Shown piece by piece: positions 1-9,821 of a stretch of DNA of 64,000 nt. Position 1 is the stretch's first letter; each line of letters starts with the position of its first letter. The translations under genes were made by a program, and so were the position numbers. The stretch is from the NCBI GenBank assembly GCA_947179485.1, contig OX359249.1:54261402-54325401 (forward strand), in the 5' to 3' direction. The notes below the pieces were generated by a model. It did no database searches and had not been told where the DNA came from. It worked only from the letters and a program-made list of their open reading frames with translations. Source of the stretch: Allacma fusca (Eukaryota; Arthropoda; Collembola; Symphypleona; Sminthuridae).

Positions 1-1737
1 ACAAGAGAATAACAGAGAATGTCAAAACATTTTAAAATGGTTCTTTGGTGGCTAGATTAGGAATTATGTCCTTCTCATGCACAACTGTTGGCAATTTCAC
101 CAAATGTGAAAACATCGTGCTCCATGAAGTTCAGTAAGTAGTTCTTACTACTCCATAAGACATAAAATCATATTGTACCGTGAACTATTTCCTCAACTGA
201 GATGGGAATGTATTTTGGCGATAATCATAAATGTATATATATATATATACCTTGATCTGTAAAAAATCTTATTTGATGGAACATGTCGAATTTGTAAGCT
301 AAACTTTCTGTTTAAAATTTCTTTCAGAATTGTGTTTTCTTAATACAATTTGTCTTGGGAAACTATGGAATATAACAAAGCTAATAAGACGTTTGATCTT
401 TTAAGATTTAAAACTGATCCTTTTCACTGGATGTTGAAGTTAATCCTCGTATATAAACGAAGTGAATTTAATGATTCCGTAAACCTTTATTAACTATCCA
501 CTGTTATTGTCACTTGTTGTTTACTGACTTGTATTTATCGTAGCAATCATCTATGGTGTGTATTCAATTTGTAAAAAAAGATGTCAACACTGTTTGCAAT
601 GTAGATCTTGGCTGACTTTAAACTCGCGAAAAAATATCAAACTGTCCTCGTATATGTCGATGGCATATTAAAGCTTTGTCATTTAATGATTCCATTACTG
701 TAATTTTCTTACTTTTTATGTTTTTATTTAAAGTTCCTCCTACTTATTCGTAGTATGTATTCTTGTCTGTTTTTCTGGTCCCTATAGGAGATCTAATGCT
801 CCTAGGATCCTTCAGATCTGGGCACATTCATGTCAACTTTCATTTGAAATGCGATACATTTTGCAAGTAAATAATTTGTAAACGAACATAGTATATTACA
901 GAAATTCTTTTGGAAGAATCTATCCTTTGGACTTTCGTTTTACTTAATCTGTTTTTCTAGGTACCTAATATATTAGCACGTCTAGCTAAATAGATCTTGT
1001 GGAACTGAAGCTAAAAGGTAAACTGATCCTGATCGTAGAGAACTTGCTTATACCGGGTTCGGATTTTTGCTGGAAATTTGTTATCCCGCTCATCCCAAAC
1101 GATGAGTAGGTTAGAAATATAAATTTATCCTTCTCATATGGAGTTGAATAACCTAATAAAGTCACAAGGCATTACAATCATCACTCATTGGCCGGTGAGT
1201 TAACAAGCCTCAAGGAATTATGATATTGCCTAAAATTTTGTTTAGAACTGAACCTTATCTTGAAATATTTTTCGTCTCGTTAACAAATAAATCTTTGTTT
1301 TCAAAACATAGCCTGCCTTGATAGGTTGGTATTTAATGAAAATCTAATCACTGGAATCAATGGGGTGGAAAGAAAATTGGAAAGAAAATGGATAATGAAT
1401 CCATCGAGACACGAAAGATATATTGATTTGAATCACATAATCTTTAGATTATTCTCACTTTTTCTCCTATTGGGAATCTGCCTCTTTAACTAACTTGAAC
1501 TTTTCGTTCGTTATTTGAACTTTGTTATTTTCATTTGCATTTTTATATTTTTGTTATATATGAATTTGGTTTTTCTATATTTTCTTTTCCTGACCTTATT
1601 CTACTTATAACTACTATCTTAATACTATCTTATAATTAATAAATATTTTTAAATATTTTTCCATACAATTTTATGGTTTTGCATATTTTTCTTCGTTGTT
1701 TTCTTTCTTGCGTTGGTCCTTCCCGGTTGGGTTGATG
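1..1737 (-). other. 3' untranslated region of giant retroelement (probable)
   Basis: No coding region is supported here. In the sense of the giant element (minus strand) this lies downstream of its last ORF. It is AT-rich, with a pure (TA)n run at 234-249 and a weak internal duplication: the words tcctcgtatat and tttaatgattcc recur in order at 444/467 and 645/682. A purine-rich stretch follows the ORF4 stop, and a candidate polypurine tract (ggagaaaaagtgagaa) lies near 1455-1475. I compared it by eye with 23.6-28 kb and found no matching long direct repeat, so the 3' LTR is probably outside the window to the left. Confidence 0.4.
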
Positions 1738-2484
1738 TTACAGTTGTACGGTTGCTCTGGTTGTATGTCGGCTGGCCTGTGGTTGTATGTTGGGCCTCAC
1801 TATTCTGCATCCGACTAACTGCTCTACAGAATTTTGGACTAATGCCGCTGTATCTGCAACATTGTCTAATTCTTTCTCGTTCGCTGCTTGTTGGTTTGAT
1901 TTTCTTTTCTTCATTCGAATTCGGTACAGTATTACTGTGAATATAAATATCACTACTGTGGTAATACAACCGAATGAACTAATAATGACTACGGTATAAT
2001 CCGTGTCTGATGTTGGAACCTCATTGGATTTCCAATCAATTTCGTTGAATTGCTCCATCCAAGGTGGTCTGCTATCCCTCAGCATGGTGGACTGTTGGTT
2101 TTGTATGAATTGTTGTTGGGGTTGTATAAATTGTTGTTGGGGTTGTAGTAAAGCCACTTGTTGGTTTCTCTCCATGATTCTCTGGGCTTCCACGTTTGGG
2201 TCGTTCGGGTCATACTGCACTATGGCTAGTTTCCCGTCCTCTTTATGGTGTAGTATATGTACTACTGGGTCCTTTTGTGATAACACTGATGCCGTAATGG
2301 CTCCGCTTCCGACTGTTAAGGCTGGTACCATGTAATTTGCGAACCATTTTCCGACCTGGGTTCCTAAAGCTGCTACTAATGGTCCTCCCCATGGTTCTGG
2401 ACTTGGTTGTGCTATCGGCCTAGTTTCGGAAACGTCCATTGCAATTAGAGTTATTGCAAGGCTCAAAAGATTTTGGCACTTCAT
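1738..2484 (-). CDS. ORF4 of giant retroelement: short type I membrane protein
   Basis: A 248-aa frame starting at the ATG at 2484; a GTG two codons upstream also lies in frame. The N-terminus is a signal-peptide-like stretch (about residues 1-20, rich in Leu, Ala, Ile). It is followed by a Gly/Ala/Val-rich hydrophobic segment (about 35-65), a Gln-rich stretch containing a tandem QPQQQFI repeat, and one clear transmembrane helix (about 155-180). That helix ends in a basic stop-transfer sequence (RIRMKKRK) and leads to a roughly 70-residue cytoplasmic tail. This predicts a single-pass surface protein. Its position after pol and ORF3 is where envelope-type genes of gypsy-like elements sit, but I recognise no specific glycoprotein family. 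Fusion function is inference only. Confidence 0.65.
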   Translation of the reverse strand: MKCQNLLSLAITLIAMDVSETRPIAQPSPEPWGGPLVAALGTQVGKWFANYMVPALTVGSGAITASVLSQKDPVVHILHHKEDGKLAIVQYDPNDPNVEAQRIMERNQQVALLQPQQQFIQPQQQFIQNQQSTMLRDSRPPWMEQFNEIDWKSNEVPTSDTDYTVVIISSFGCITTVVIFIFTVILYRIRMKKRKSNQQAANEKELDNVADTAALVQNSVEQLVGCRIVRPNIQPQASRHTTRATVQL

Positions 2485-2607
2485 TTTCACTATGTGAAAA
2501 AACTTTTGTGTGACTGTTCCTAATCCCTGAGTAGTCTCAAGTATTTGAGCTCTCTGTGGGTGTTGAGGTTGTAATGAGTACTCTGGTTTAAGAGTCTCTT
2601 ATTTATA
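2485..2607 (-). promoter_or_regulatory. Possible internal promoter and splice acceptor for ORF4
   Basis: On the minus strand a TATAAATA box (2600-2607) lies about 115 nt upstream of ORF4. A pyrimidine run ending in CATAG sits directly before the start codon region (about 2493-2505), as a 3' splice site would. Either a local promoter or a spliced subgenomic mRNA could express ORF4; the sequence does not decide between them. Confidence 0.3.
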
Positions 2608-2882
2608 TCAATTTATTGTTTGTGTTTTCATCTTCCGATTGCGAAAGAGAATTCTTTTCTTAATTCCGATGTTGTAATCCGTGTGTCCCACTTCCGGTGA
2701 CATAATCTTTTGTTAGTATTTCTATCCTATGAACTCTATAAAATGTGTTAGTAAGTAAAATGTTTTTGTTTTGTTTTCTATTTTGTAATTATTTTTATTT
2801 GTTTTTGTTTTCTAACTATTCTGTTATGGTGATCATTATGTAACATCCGCCGTAATCCCGATGGTTGATGCTACATAAGATC

Positions 2883-3194
2883 TTAAAAATGTTTTATCGT
2901 AGATCCTCTCTTGCGAAATAATCTACACTTTACATTCCCTTCGGGAATTTCTTCCGTCATCAGGTAATTTGGCTTCTGCTTTTCCCCGCTAGTTCTCTTT
3001 CTCTTTATACCATGACCTGGATTGAATGGTCTGGTCATTCTCCTCTGTGACGTTTTTAATCGTCTTCCTCGGACGGCCCTCTGAGGGTGCCTGTCTCCTC
3101 CTCTCCTTCCGCTAGTGTTCGGAATGATATGACTGCGAATCTGTTTTCGGATAAGATTTCCGGGTCCCATCTTGCACGTGATGATCTTTCCCAT
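2883..3194 (-). CDS. Small basic ORF overlapping the 3' end of ORF3
   Basis: A 103-aa ATG frame in the -1 register relative to ORF3. It overlaps the last 46 codons of ORF3 and runs 173 nt past its stop. It is strongly basic, with an RRGG/RGRR stretch and an IKRKR cluster like a nuclear or RNA-binding signal. It could be a separate accessory protein, a -1 frameshift extension of ORF3, or a chance frame in a region where alternate frames are often open. No homologue is recognised. Confidence 0.25.
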   Translation of the reverse strand: MGKIITCKMGPGNLIRKQIRSHIIPNTSGRRGGDRHPQRAVRGRRLKTSQRRMTRPFNPGHGIKRKRTSGEKQKPNYLMTEEIPEGNVKCRLFRKRGSTIKHF

Positions 3195-6100
3195 AACTGA
3201 TCCATTAGCCTTCTGTGCTCTACAGGGTTTGTTATGGAAAGGTAGCTGGTTCTTTGTTGTGTCACTGGGTCTCTTCGGAGTTCTTCCTGTATAAAATCAT
3301 GTCCGAGGTCTCGGAAAACTATTTCAATTCCTGTTCGACCTCTGAGGGTTCGTATGAGATTTATTAGATCAGGTTCATCTGGTCTTCCATCAATGACAAC
3401 TGATCGCCATTGTGCTGTTTGGAATCGGTCTATTGCACTTGGTATCATGTGTATTGGTGTTATTCCTGGTCGTCTCTCATTTCTTGGAGATAATTGATAT
3501 GGTTTGTAACTTGGTCCGTCTCCACGGTTGCTAATTTGCTCCCGAATCCTATGAAAATGTTCTCTTTGCCAGATTCGTATCGTGACAAGTTCGTTTAGGT
3601 CTCTGAAAGAACCTGTTTTCCGGGGTTGTCTTAGGGTGGCTACTCCTCCTTTTAGTTTTCTAGCGTATAGGGTAGTTGGCTTTTGGCCTTCTCCCGCTAG
3701 TTTCATTGCGAATATCCAGTCTTCCCATTGTCCTAGTTCTTCTTCTATGTCGTCAATTGGATTGGGTTGACTTCCGCTGCTCTGGTTTATTGCTCCGAAT
3801 TGTCGCCACTCCTGAATTGCCGCGTCCTGATGATAAAGAGTTATGATCCTTTCGGTCATACTTGCAAATTCTTGAAAACTTAGCATGTGTATTGGTATAC
3901 TCGCTAGTTGCTGTAAAGCTTTCTCTCCACGTCCGGTGATGGCGTCTCCTCTGAGTAGGAAACTATTTATCCATATTTCTTGCTCTCGCCAGGTTGGCTG
4001 AGTTCCTATGTCAAACCACATCTGAGTAATCAATCGGCGCAGCTCGGTTCCCGTGAGCCCTTGCATTACTCCCTGATGTTCCCGACATGTTAGATATGTT
4101 GGTACTTGGTGATTATCAATACCTCTTTGACCATTGAACAATGTTGTCCAAAGTCTCGGTATCATTTCCCCTGGTGAGATGTTCATGTCTCCTGCCATTG
4201 TTTCCAGACGGGTGTTTTCCATTGGTACATTTCTTCGACTTTGCCCGTATTGGATGAGCAGGTCTCGCTCCCTTGGGTCTAGTCTACGATAATCTGTGGG
4301 ATGGTCCATTGCATCATACAGCAATGCCCTTCTTTCCCGGATTAATTCTCCGTGATTGTTGTAATCTATTCCTGCCTGGTGTTCGGCGTATTCTATATTT
4401 GATTCATGAGCATCTGTTCTGGGTTCGCTTAAGGTGCTAAGCGCCCTTTGTAACTGCTCGAGTCGTAGTTGTGGTGGTTGAGTAGGTTGTTGGTGGATGT
4501 CAAGTCTCTCGATAAATGTCTCCCTGTACATTCTGTTGAGCCATCTCACTAAATTTTGTTCTGGACTGTTGGTTGAACGATGTGAGATGTTATACGTTGG
4601 AAATCTCTCTGGGTCGATGGTAGATTTCTGATAACAATGAGGACACATGGTGGATCTTTCTCTGGTGTCCATGTTGTTGCTGAAGTAGTTGGTCCTCCTG
4701 GAGTACTGTGCTTCTATCCGGCTATGGCGTTCGTCTCCAGATATATCTTCCAGTACTTGATCCAGAAATCTAGGCGGTGAGTGGTCCAATGGGTCATTGG
4801 CCCTTTCTACCATATTTCTCACTTGAAGTCGTACCGGATCCAGTTGGCTGTATAACTGTGTCTCGTTCGGGTTGGTAAAGATGACTATTTCCGCATCTTC
4901 TTCTTCCCAACTTGGTGCTACCATCCATCCACGGACTCCTATGTAAAATGATACGTGAGCTAAATCAACGAATCTTACGTCGGGTGAGTCGGGTTGTGTC
5001 AGTGGATCTTCCGGTGCTGCAGTTGGTGGGTTTTCCTGGCGTTCTTCCTTAAACTCCACCTTTCGTTGACGTTGTCTCGCTCGTCTGGACTTCAGTCTGT
5101 CTTCTACGGGTTGTATAGGTTGTCCCGCTATCGTGGATGGTCCTGGTGATGGTGACCTTGATCCTCGTCTGTCCCTAGTATCGTTAAATATTACAGTCCT
5201 AATGGGTGAGTATACTCTAACCCTGGGTCGTTCACTATCTGGCTCTGGACCTCGTTGTCGTCCTCTATACCGGAATGTACAGTTTGGAGCATTGTCTCTT
5301 CCGTACAATCTGTCCAACTCTGGTCTGCTCCTTCGGATGTATTGTACAGGTATATCCCTTTGTCTTTGCCAAGCTTCATGTGCTGCTAACTTGGTCTTTG
5401 GTCTTACGGGTGGCTTGTGGCCGTGTTTGAGTGGGCAGTATTCACATCTGGTCTTCACCCACTTGCTGTTTGTCTCGTTGTCTGATGCGCTATCTACCTG
5501 ATGTTCTGATGGTGGCTTTTCCTCGTCGTCCAAGACTTCTTCCTTAATTACTTTTGATGATGTTCCGGCTCCTTCTTCTCGAGCCTCTACAGCTTGTTCC
5601 GTTGGCACAGCCGGTTCCTCTTCTGAGGCCAAAACCGGTCCTTCTGCTCCCTCTGTCCTTCGTGGATGACTTCTTCCCGGGTCTCCTTTCCGTATAGGGT
5701 CTTGGTTCCCTCCGAAGTCCATTCCAACGGACGTGCCAATATAGATTACCATTCTGAGGGTAAATCGTACAAGCTGCTGAATAATTCCTATTGGTCTTCC
5801 TGACGATGAGTGAGCCTCCTCTTCCTCAATCCTTGCCAGCATAAGCTGTAGCTGTTGTTTTAAGAATTGTTTGCTATAACTGACGGGTGACCATGCGTTG
5901 GTCGGTCCTACGAATGCCTCTCGCCTCTGTCGTTCTCTGGCTGCTCGTTCCGACGTTCGCTGGAAGAGTGGGTGGGTTTGTGAGACGTTGGCGTGTGCCT
6001 TTGTCTCCCATCCCTTAAGTTCTCCCTCTTCAAGATGGTCAACGCCGTTGTATATGTGTGGTATGAGCAAAACTATCGTCCAGTTTGCTTCTGTGATTGT

Positions 6101-9100
6101 TGTTGCTAGTGCGAAGTGTACAACTTCACCTATTGCAATTTCCTCAGTGGGGTGAACATAGTCTTCCCCTTTCGTAATAATGTGAGGGTTGTCTTGTATC
6201 TGGCGTTGTAGGTTATTTATCTGGTCTTTTGCCAAGATACTTCGCCTGGTACGTGTATGTATGTTTTTAAGTCCCAGAATTTGGATGACTTTATTGATGA
6301 CTTTCCCGTACTGTATCTCGTACTCCTTCCAAATTTCATATTTGGTTTGTAGTGGTAACGGGATTGGTTTTGTTAATAAGTCCATTGCGACTGATTGTAA
6401 AGTTTTTGTTGTTAGGTGGTAACCGTCACGTATTGCTTGTGACATTAACCAGATAGCTTGCGGTAATTTCCGTTGGTCTCGAATCTTTTGTCGTCGTTCC
6501 TCTTCCTCCGAAGTGGGTTCAGGAGCATGCCGTCGCTCTCTCCCGTTTTCGGATTCTTCCGCGTCCACTTCTTTGCCTAAAGCTTGGTTCCATACTTTGG
6601 CTACAGAAGTTTCGTTGAGGTAATGAGCATTCCTTTGGATATCACCTGGTAATGCTATTAAGTTCGGGGATATTTCTGTTGCTGTTGGATCTTTCTTAAG
6701 AAAATCTTCTAACTCTTTTTCCTCACTGGCGTTGACGGGCATTATCATCCAGATGGGTCGTTGGTCTGGTAGTTGGGACTCAATGAGTACCCAGTCCTGT
6801 GGTATTTTGACTGTTTTTAGTGGTTTGTTCCATCTCCTGACTGCGTCTAGGATTGAGCTGGTATAAACTCCTACTATGACCATTCCCGTGGTACACATGC
6901 CTACGGCTCCTGCTACTCCTCGTACTACTCCATTCTGCCAGAGTCGGTGCGCTGTGGCTGAACCGAAGCCTTGGTACCGTACGGCTGAGTTTCCGACCGG
7001 TGGGCATTCCCGTTGGCCGTAAGGGTCATAGTGTCCAATTTCCTCCGAGTCTTCCTTATTCTCAAAGTCTGGGCCGACATGGCCAACGCCTCTTGGACTG
7101 GTTGGGTTCTCGGTTTCCAATCGGGTCCACCACTGGTAATGTGATACCCGGGTTGTTGGATATGGTCCATAGTGTCCCGTCAATTCCTTTCTCAAATTGG
7201 ATTGTCCTACAGCGGATGTAATTAAACCGAACATTAATAAAAATGATAACCAACTGTTACCAAGGTAAGGTATGGGTCCTCCTCGTCTTCCTCCTCCTCC
7301 ACGTCCCATATCCGGTGTGTGAGGTGGCGTTTGAATTGAAGAGGTTGGTTGTCGTGGTTCCTCGTCTTCACTGAGGATGACGGTTCCGTCCTGGGGTGAG
7401 TTGGCAAAATCAGCCAATGAAAGCTGGTGGTGATTAACAATTTCTGTTGTATCCGAAGTTACTGATGATTCTCGATCTTTGTGTTTTTTCTTTGATCTGA
7501 TCACCTCAAAATCCTCTGAGCTACTGCTCTGGTTATTGTGTTGCTCGGCTATAGATAGCTCAGATGTTGCAACTTCGACGTTTTGTCCTGGTGAGGGTGG
7601 CATTTCCGTTGCCATTCCTGCTGGGCTTGCAGTTTCTGGACCATTTCGTTTTTCCTGAGCGAGCAAACGCTCTAGCTCTCCGGATGTAGCTGTTGACGTT
7701 GGAATGTTCGTTGGTTCAAAGTGTGCTGGAGGCAATTCCCTGGTCTGAAGGTCTATCTTTGACTCAGCACATACCAAGTGAAAGTCGTTATCATTTCTCC
7801 ACTTTATCCATTCCTGGCGGTGGCGTGCTAATTCTTTCATTAATCCTTCCTTTTGCTTTTTCGCGCTGTCTGCATTGACGTTTTGTCTGGCAAGGTTGCG
7901 GATGATTTCCCCGAGATCTTTTATTCGGTTTACCATCTCCTCATGCTTCCCTGCCTTCCTGGAGTCCTCTCCAATTTTTACGATGTTCGACTGCCATTTC
8001 GCCGGGAGTTGGGCTGGTACTGTGCTCTGTCCGAATAGCTCTAAGATGGTCATCTGAGCTTCCTTCTTGACCTTCTTCTCCTTCTTTGCACGTTTCTTTG
8101 CATGATGTTCACATTCCTGTTGTATCACCGGTCCACTGTCGGTTGCAATCACTTGTCGTACCCTTTTACATCCTTTCCTACTACAGGTTTGGATAGGTAC
8201 TGTCTCTTCCTCTTCTGAATCTGAAGAAGATTCATTGGCGGTATCTCTGTCCGCTGTTGTAGCTGTGTCCGTGGCAGTTTCCTCGCTCCATAATGTCACA
8301 GCTACTGATGGTGGAGTCACTACAGGTACTTCCACTGGTCTCTCTCTTTGAGCGGTGCAAACTGCACGCTGTGGTTTAGGTGGTTCACTATTAACCGGTA
8401 TTGTTGGCGGTGGCATCTTTGTGACCGCGGTATAGCTTAAGGCTGGAGCTGCTATGGGCACTGTCAGTATTGACTCCCTCTCCATTCGGTCCTTGTAATC
8501 TCTCGCTGCTGGCGATAGAAATGGCGAAGGTGGTGGGGTTGACTCTCTCCTGCTCCTTGACCGCGCTGGACTGTCATAGCGGTTCCTCGACCTGTCGTCC
8601 TCCCGTCGCTTCTTCCTCTCTGATGACGACTCTGTCTCCCGCTTCCTGGTCCTGCTGTCTTTAGAGCTGTGTCTTTCCCTTGAACTTTCTCTTGAGCTCC
8701 TGTGTTGCCTGCCCGAACTTTCTCCATTGGTGATGGCCCGCCCGCGGCCTCTCCCGGCTGGCACCATATGTGCCGAGTAGGCTGCGAATCTCGGAGGCTC
8801 CCTTCGTCGGTCCTCCAAGTTCCCTCGTCTCAGATCGGGTCCATAGTTGTCATCAATACGTCTACTGATTCTATGGGCTACGTCTTCGACCTGTTCCTCT
8901 TGTTGCGGTAACCATTCACTAATTTCGGGGATGTTGACTCGGGTTACTCCACAAATAGGGTCGGCTCCCATCACTTTCCGAGATGAGCTTCGACTTGTCT
9001 TGCCTCGTTCATATTGAAGGCCTGGAGTAAATGCCCATGGATCATGGTCATAATCTCCCCTTGGATTCTTTTGTCCGGGCACGTCCTTTTCTTGCCTATA

Positions 9101-9622
9101 ATTTTGGACTAGCCATGGATCATCTGGCTGTCTATTACGTGTTCTACAGATAGGGATCTGTCGTCGTATGGGAGTAGGATTAAATTCTTGTCCTTTAAAA
9201 AGGTAAACAAGATCATCTGGCGCTCGCTCGCCTCTATCTACTTCCACTTGTTGTTCCGGAAAATTTATTGACCCGCAGAAGTGCGGTTCTCGTCGTAGTA
9301 TACGATAATCTATTGTTAACTCTCGAGGTTTTCTGAGAGCTCCAATTAGTACTGAATGGGTTACGATCTCTCGCCCATCTCGTCCTTGGACGATAATCCT
9401 ATGGGGTAATTTCCCGTCTACTCTAAGGACAACTTCCAATCGTCCCGTATCTGAGTTTGGTAAAATTTTTGCTTGTGGTATTTCCACTTCAGTTTGACTC
9501 ACGTATTGGGTCCAATAACGTGGTCGATCGTCGTCGTCCCTGTCGACGGCGGGTAGGGCATCTTGGCGTGGAGTCTCGTTGGTTCGAGACCCGGATGCAC
9601 GTGACCCTCTGTTCTCTGACAT
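3056..9622 (-). CDS. ORF3 of giant retroelement: 2,188-aa RS-rich, envelope-like polyprotein
   Basis: A single open frame in the env position after pol. Residues about 280-385 form an Arg/Ser-rich domain with many RS, SR and RERS pairs, as in splicing factors. A Cys/His cluster (CSRKGC...CEHH, about 475-505) is followed by a Lys-rich tract. At 790-807 a hydrophobic segment (SWLSFLLMFGLITSAVGQ) looks like an internal signal peptide. It is followed by a second Gly-rich hydrophobic stretch, several N-glycosylation sequons, an RERR-H site (before residue 1032), an RTRR-S furin-type site (1124-1127), and a last hydrophobic segment near 1290. The C-terminal 850 residues are acidic or disordered, with CEYC...H and CPHC...H clusters, ending in a helical domain. 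The envelope-like core is inferred from layout; no family match is recognised. The minus-strand sequence ending in TCTTCAACCAG directly before the ATG looks like a splice acceptor. Confidence 0.7.
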   Translation of the reverse strand: MSENRGSRASGSRTNETPRQDALPAVDRDDDDRPRYWTQYVSQTEVEIPQAKILPNSDTGRLEVVLRVDGKLPHRIIVQGRDGREIVTHSVLIGALRKPRELTIDYRILRREPHFCGSINFPEQQVEVDRGERAPDDLVYLFKGQEFNPTPIRRQIPICRTRNRQPDDPWLVQNYRQEKDVPGQKNPRGDYDHDPWAFTPGLQYERGKTSRSSSRKVMGADPICGVTRVNIPEISEWLPQQEEQVEDVAHRISRRIDDNYGPDLRRGNLEDRRREPPRFAAYSAHMVPAGRGRGRAITNGESSGRQHRSSRESSRERHSSKDSRTRKRETESSSERKKRREDDRSRNRYDSPARSRSRRESTPPPSPFLSPAARDYKDRMERESILTVPIAAPALSYTAVTKMPPPTIPVNSEPPKPQRAVCTAQRERPVEVPVVTPPSVAVTLWSEETATDTATTADRDTANESSSDSEEEETVPIQTCSRKGCKRVRQVIATDSGPVIQQECEHHAKKRAKKEKKVKKEAQMTILELFGQSTVPAQLPAKWQSNIVKIGEDSRKAGKHEEMVNRIKDLGEIIRNLARQNVNADSAKKQKEGLMKELARHRQEWIKWRNDNDFHLVCAESKIDLQTRELPPAHFEPTNIPTSTATSGELERLLAQEKRNGPETASPAGMATEMPPSPGQNVEVATSELSIAEQHNNQSSSSEDFEVIRSKKKHKDRESSVTSDTTEIVNHHQLSLADFANSPQDGTVILSEDEEPRQPTSSIQTPPHTPDMGRGGGGRRGGPIPYLGNSWLSFLLMFGLITSAVGQSNLRKELTGHYGPYPTTRVSHYQWWTRLETENPTSPRGVGHVGPDFENKEDSEEIGHYDPYGQRECPPVGNSAVRYQGFGSATAHRLWQNGVVRGVAGAVGMCTTGMVIVGVYTSSILDAVRRWNKPLKTVKIPQDWVLIESQLPDQRPIWMIMPVNASEEKELEDFLKKDPTATEISPNLIALPGDIQRNAHYLNETSVAKVWNQALGKEVDAEESENGRERRHAPEPTSEEEERRQKIRDQRKLPQAIWLMSQAIRDGYHLTTKTLQSVAMDLLTKPIPLPLQTKYEIWKEYEIQYGKVINKVIQILGLKNIHTRTRRSILAKDQINNLQRQIQDNPHIITKGEDYVHPTEEIAIGEVVHFALATTITEANWTIVLLIPHIYNGVDHLEEGELKGWETKAHANVSQTHPLFQRTSERAARERQRREAFVGPTNAWSPVSYSKQFLKQQLQLMLARIEEEEAHSSSGRPIGIIQQLVRFTLRMVIYIGTSVGMDFGGNQDPIRKGDPGRSHPRRTEGAEGPVLASEEEPAVPTEQAVEAREEGAGTSSKVIKEEVLDDEEKPPSEHQVDSASDNETNSKWVKTRCEYCPLKHGHKPPVRPKTKLAAHEAWQRQRDIPVQYIRRSRPELDRLYGRDNAPNCTFRYRGRQRGPEPDSERPRVRVYSPIRTVIFNDTRDRRGSRSPSPGPSTIAGQPIQPVEDRLKSRRARQRQRKVEFKEERQENPPTAAPEDPLTQPDSPDVRFVDLAHVSFYIGVRGWMVAPSWEEEDAEIVIFTNPNETQLYSQLDPVRLQVRNMVERANDPLDHSPPRFLDQVLEDISGDERHSRIEAQYSRRTNYFSNNMDTRERSTMCPHCYQKSTIDPERFPTYNISHRSTNSPEQNLVRWLNRMYRETFIERLDIHQQPTQPPQLRLEQLQRALSTLSEPRTDAHESNIEYAEHQAGIDYNNHGELIRERRALLYDAMDHPTDYRRLDPRERDLLIQYGQSRRNVPMENTRLETMAGDMNISPGEMIPRLWTTLFNGQRGIDNHQVPTYLTCREHQGVMQGLTGTELRRLITQMWFDIGTQPTWREQEIWINSFLLRGDAITGRGEKALQQLASIPIHMLSFQEFASMTERIITLYHQDAAIQEWRQFGAINQSSGSQPNPIDDIEEELGQWEDWIFAMKLAGEGQKPTTLYARKLKGGVATLRQPRKTGSFRDLNELVTIRIWQREHFHRIREQISNRGDGPSYKPYQLSPRNERRPGITPIHMIPSAIDRFQTAQWRSVVIDGRPDEPDLINLIRTLRGRTGIEIVFRDLGHDFIQEELRRDPVTQQRTSYLSITNPVEHRRLMDQLWERSSRARWDPEILSENRFAVISFRTLAEGEEETGTLRGPSEEDD

Positions 9623-9815
9623 CTGGTTGAAGATAAAATACTTTGCAGTAATCTGTTTTAATGATTGTGTACGTACCTACGTATCGGATTCTCCTTCGAC
9701 CTTGTCGTATGAGATAACTAATGAGATTTATACGGTCTCCAATCTTGAGATCAATCTCGCTTTGACCAAAACTAACACAGTTTGGTATTGTTGTTAGGTA
9801 TCTGGTGGTGCTCAT
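9489..9815 (-). CDS. Small ORF between pol and ORF3, integrase-C-terminal-like SH3 fold
   Basis: A 108-aa ATG frame that starts 6 nt after the pol stop and overlaps the first 44 codons of ORF3 in another register. Residues about 20-66 read like the SH3-type C-terminal domain of retroelement integrases: an IGDRINL strand, a basic turn, then RYVGTYTII and VFYLQP strands. The corresponding stretch in Pol itself has IGDTVRV and YKGPFVVIEV. The tight spacing suggests reinitiation after pol. The portion overlapping ORF3 is Arg-rich and may be fortuitous. Chance is not excluded. Confidence 0.35.
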   Translation of the reverse strand: MSTTRYLTTIPNCVSFGQSEIDLKIGDRINLISYLIRQGRRRIRYVGTYTIIKTDYCKVFYLQPDVREQRVTCIRVSNQRDSTPRCPTRRRQGRRRSTTLLDPIRESN

Positions 9816-9821
9816 TCGCTT

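Noticed and set aside
1-1737. 3' LTR of the giant element
   Set aside because: No sequence of useful length is shared with 23.6-28 kb by eye, and no TG...CA-bounded repeat is visible.
1738-9622. Assigning ORF3 and ORF4 to a named retroviral or baculoviral envelope family
   Set aside because: Layout is envelope-like, but I see no diagnostic motif of a specific fusogen family.
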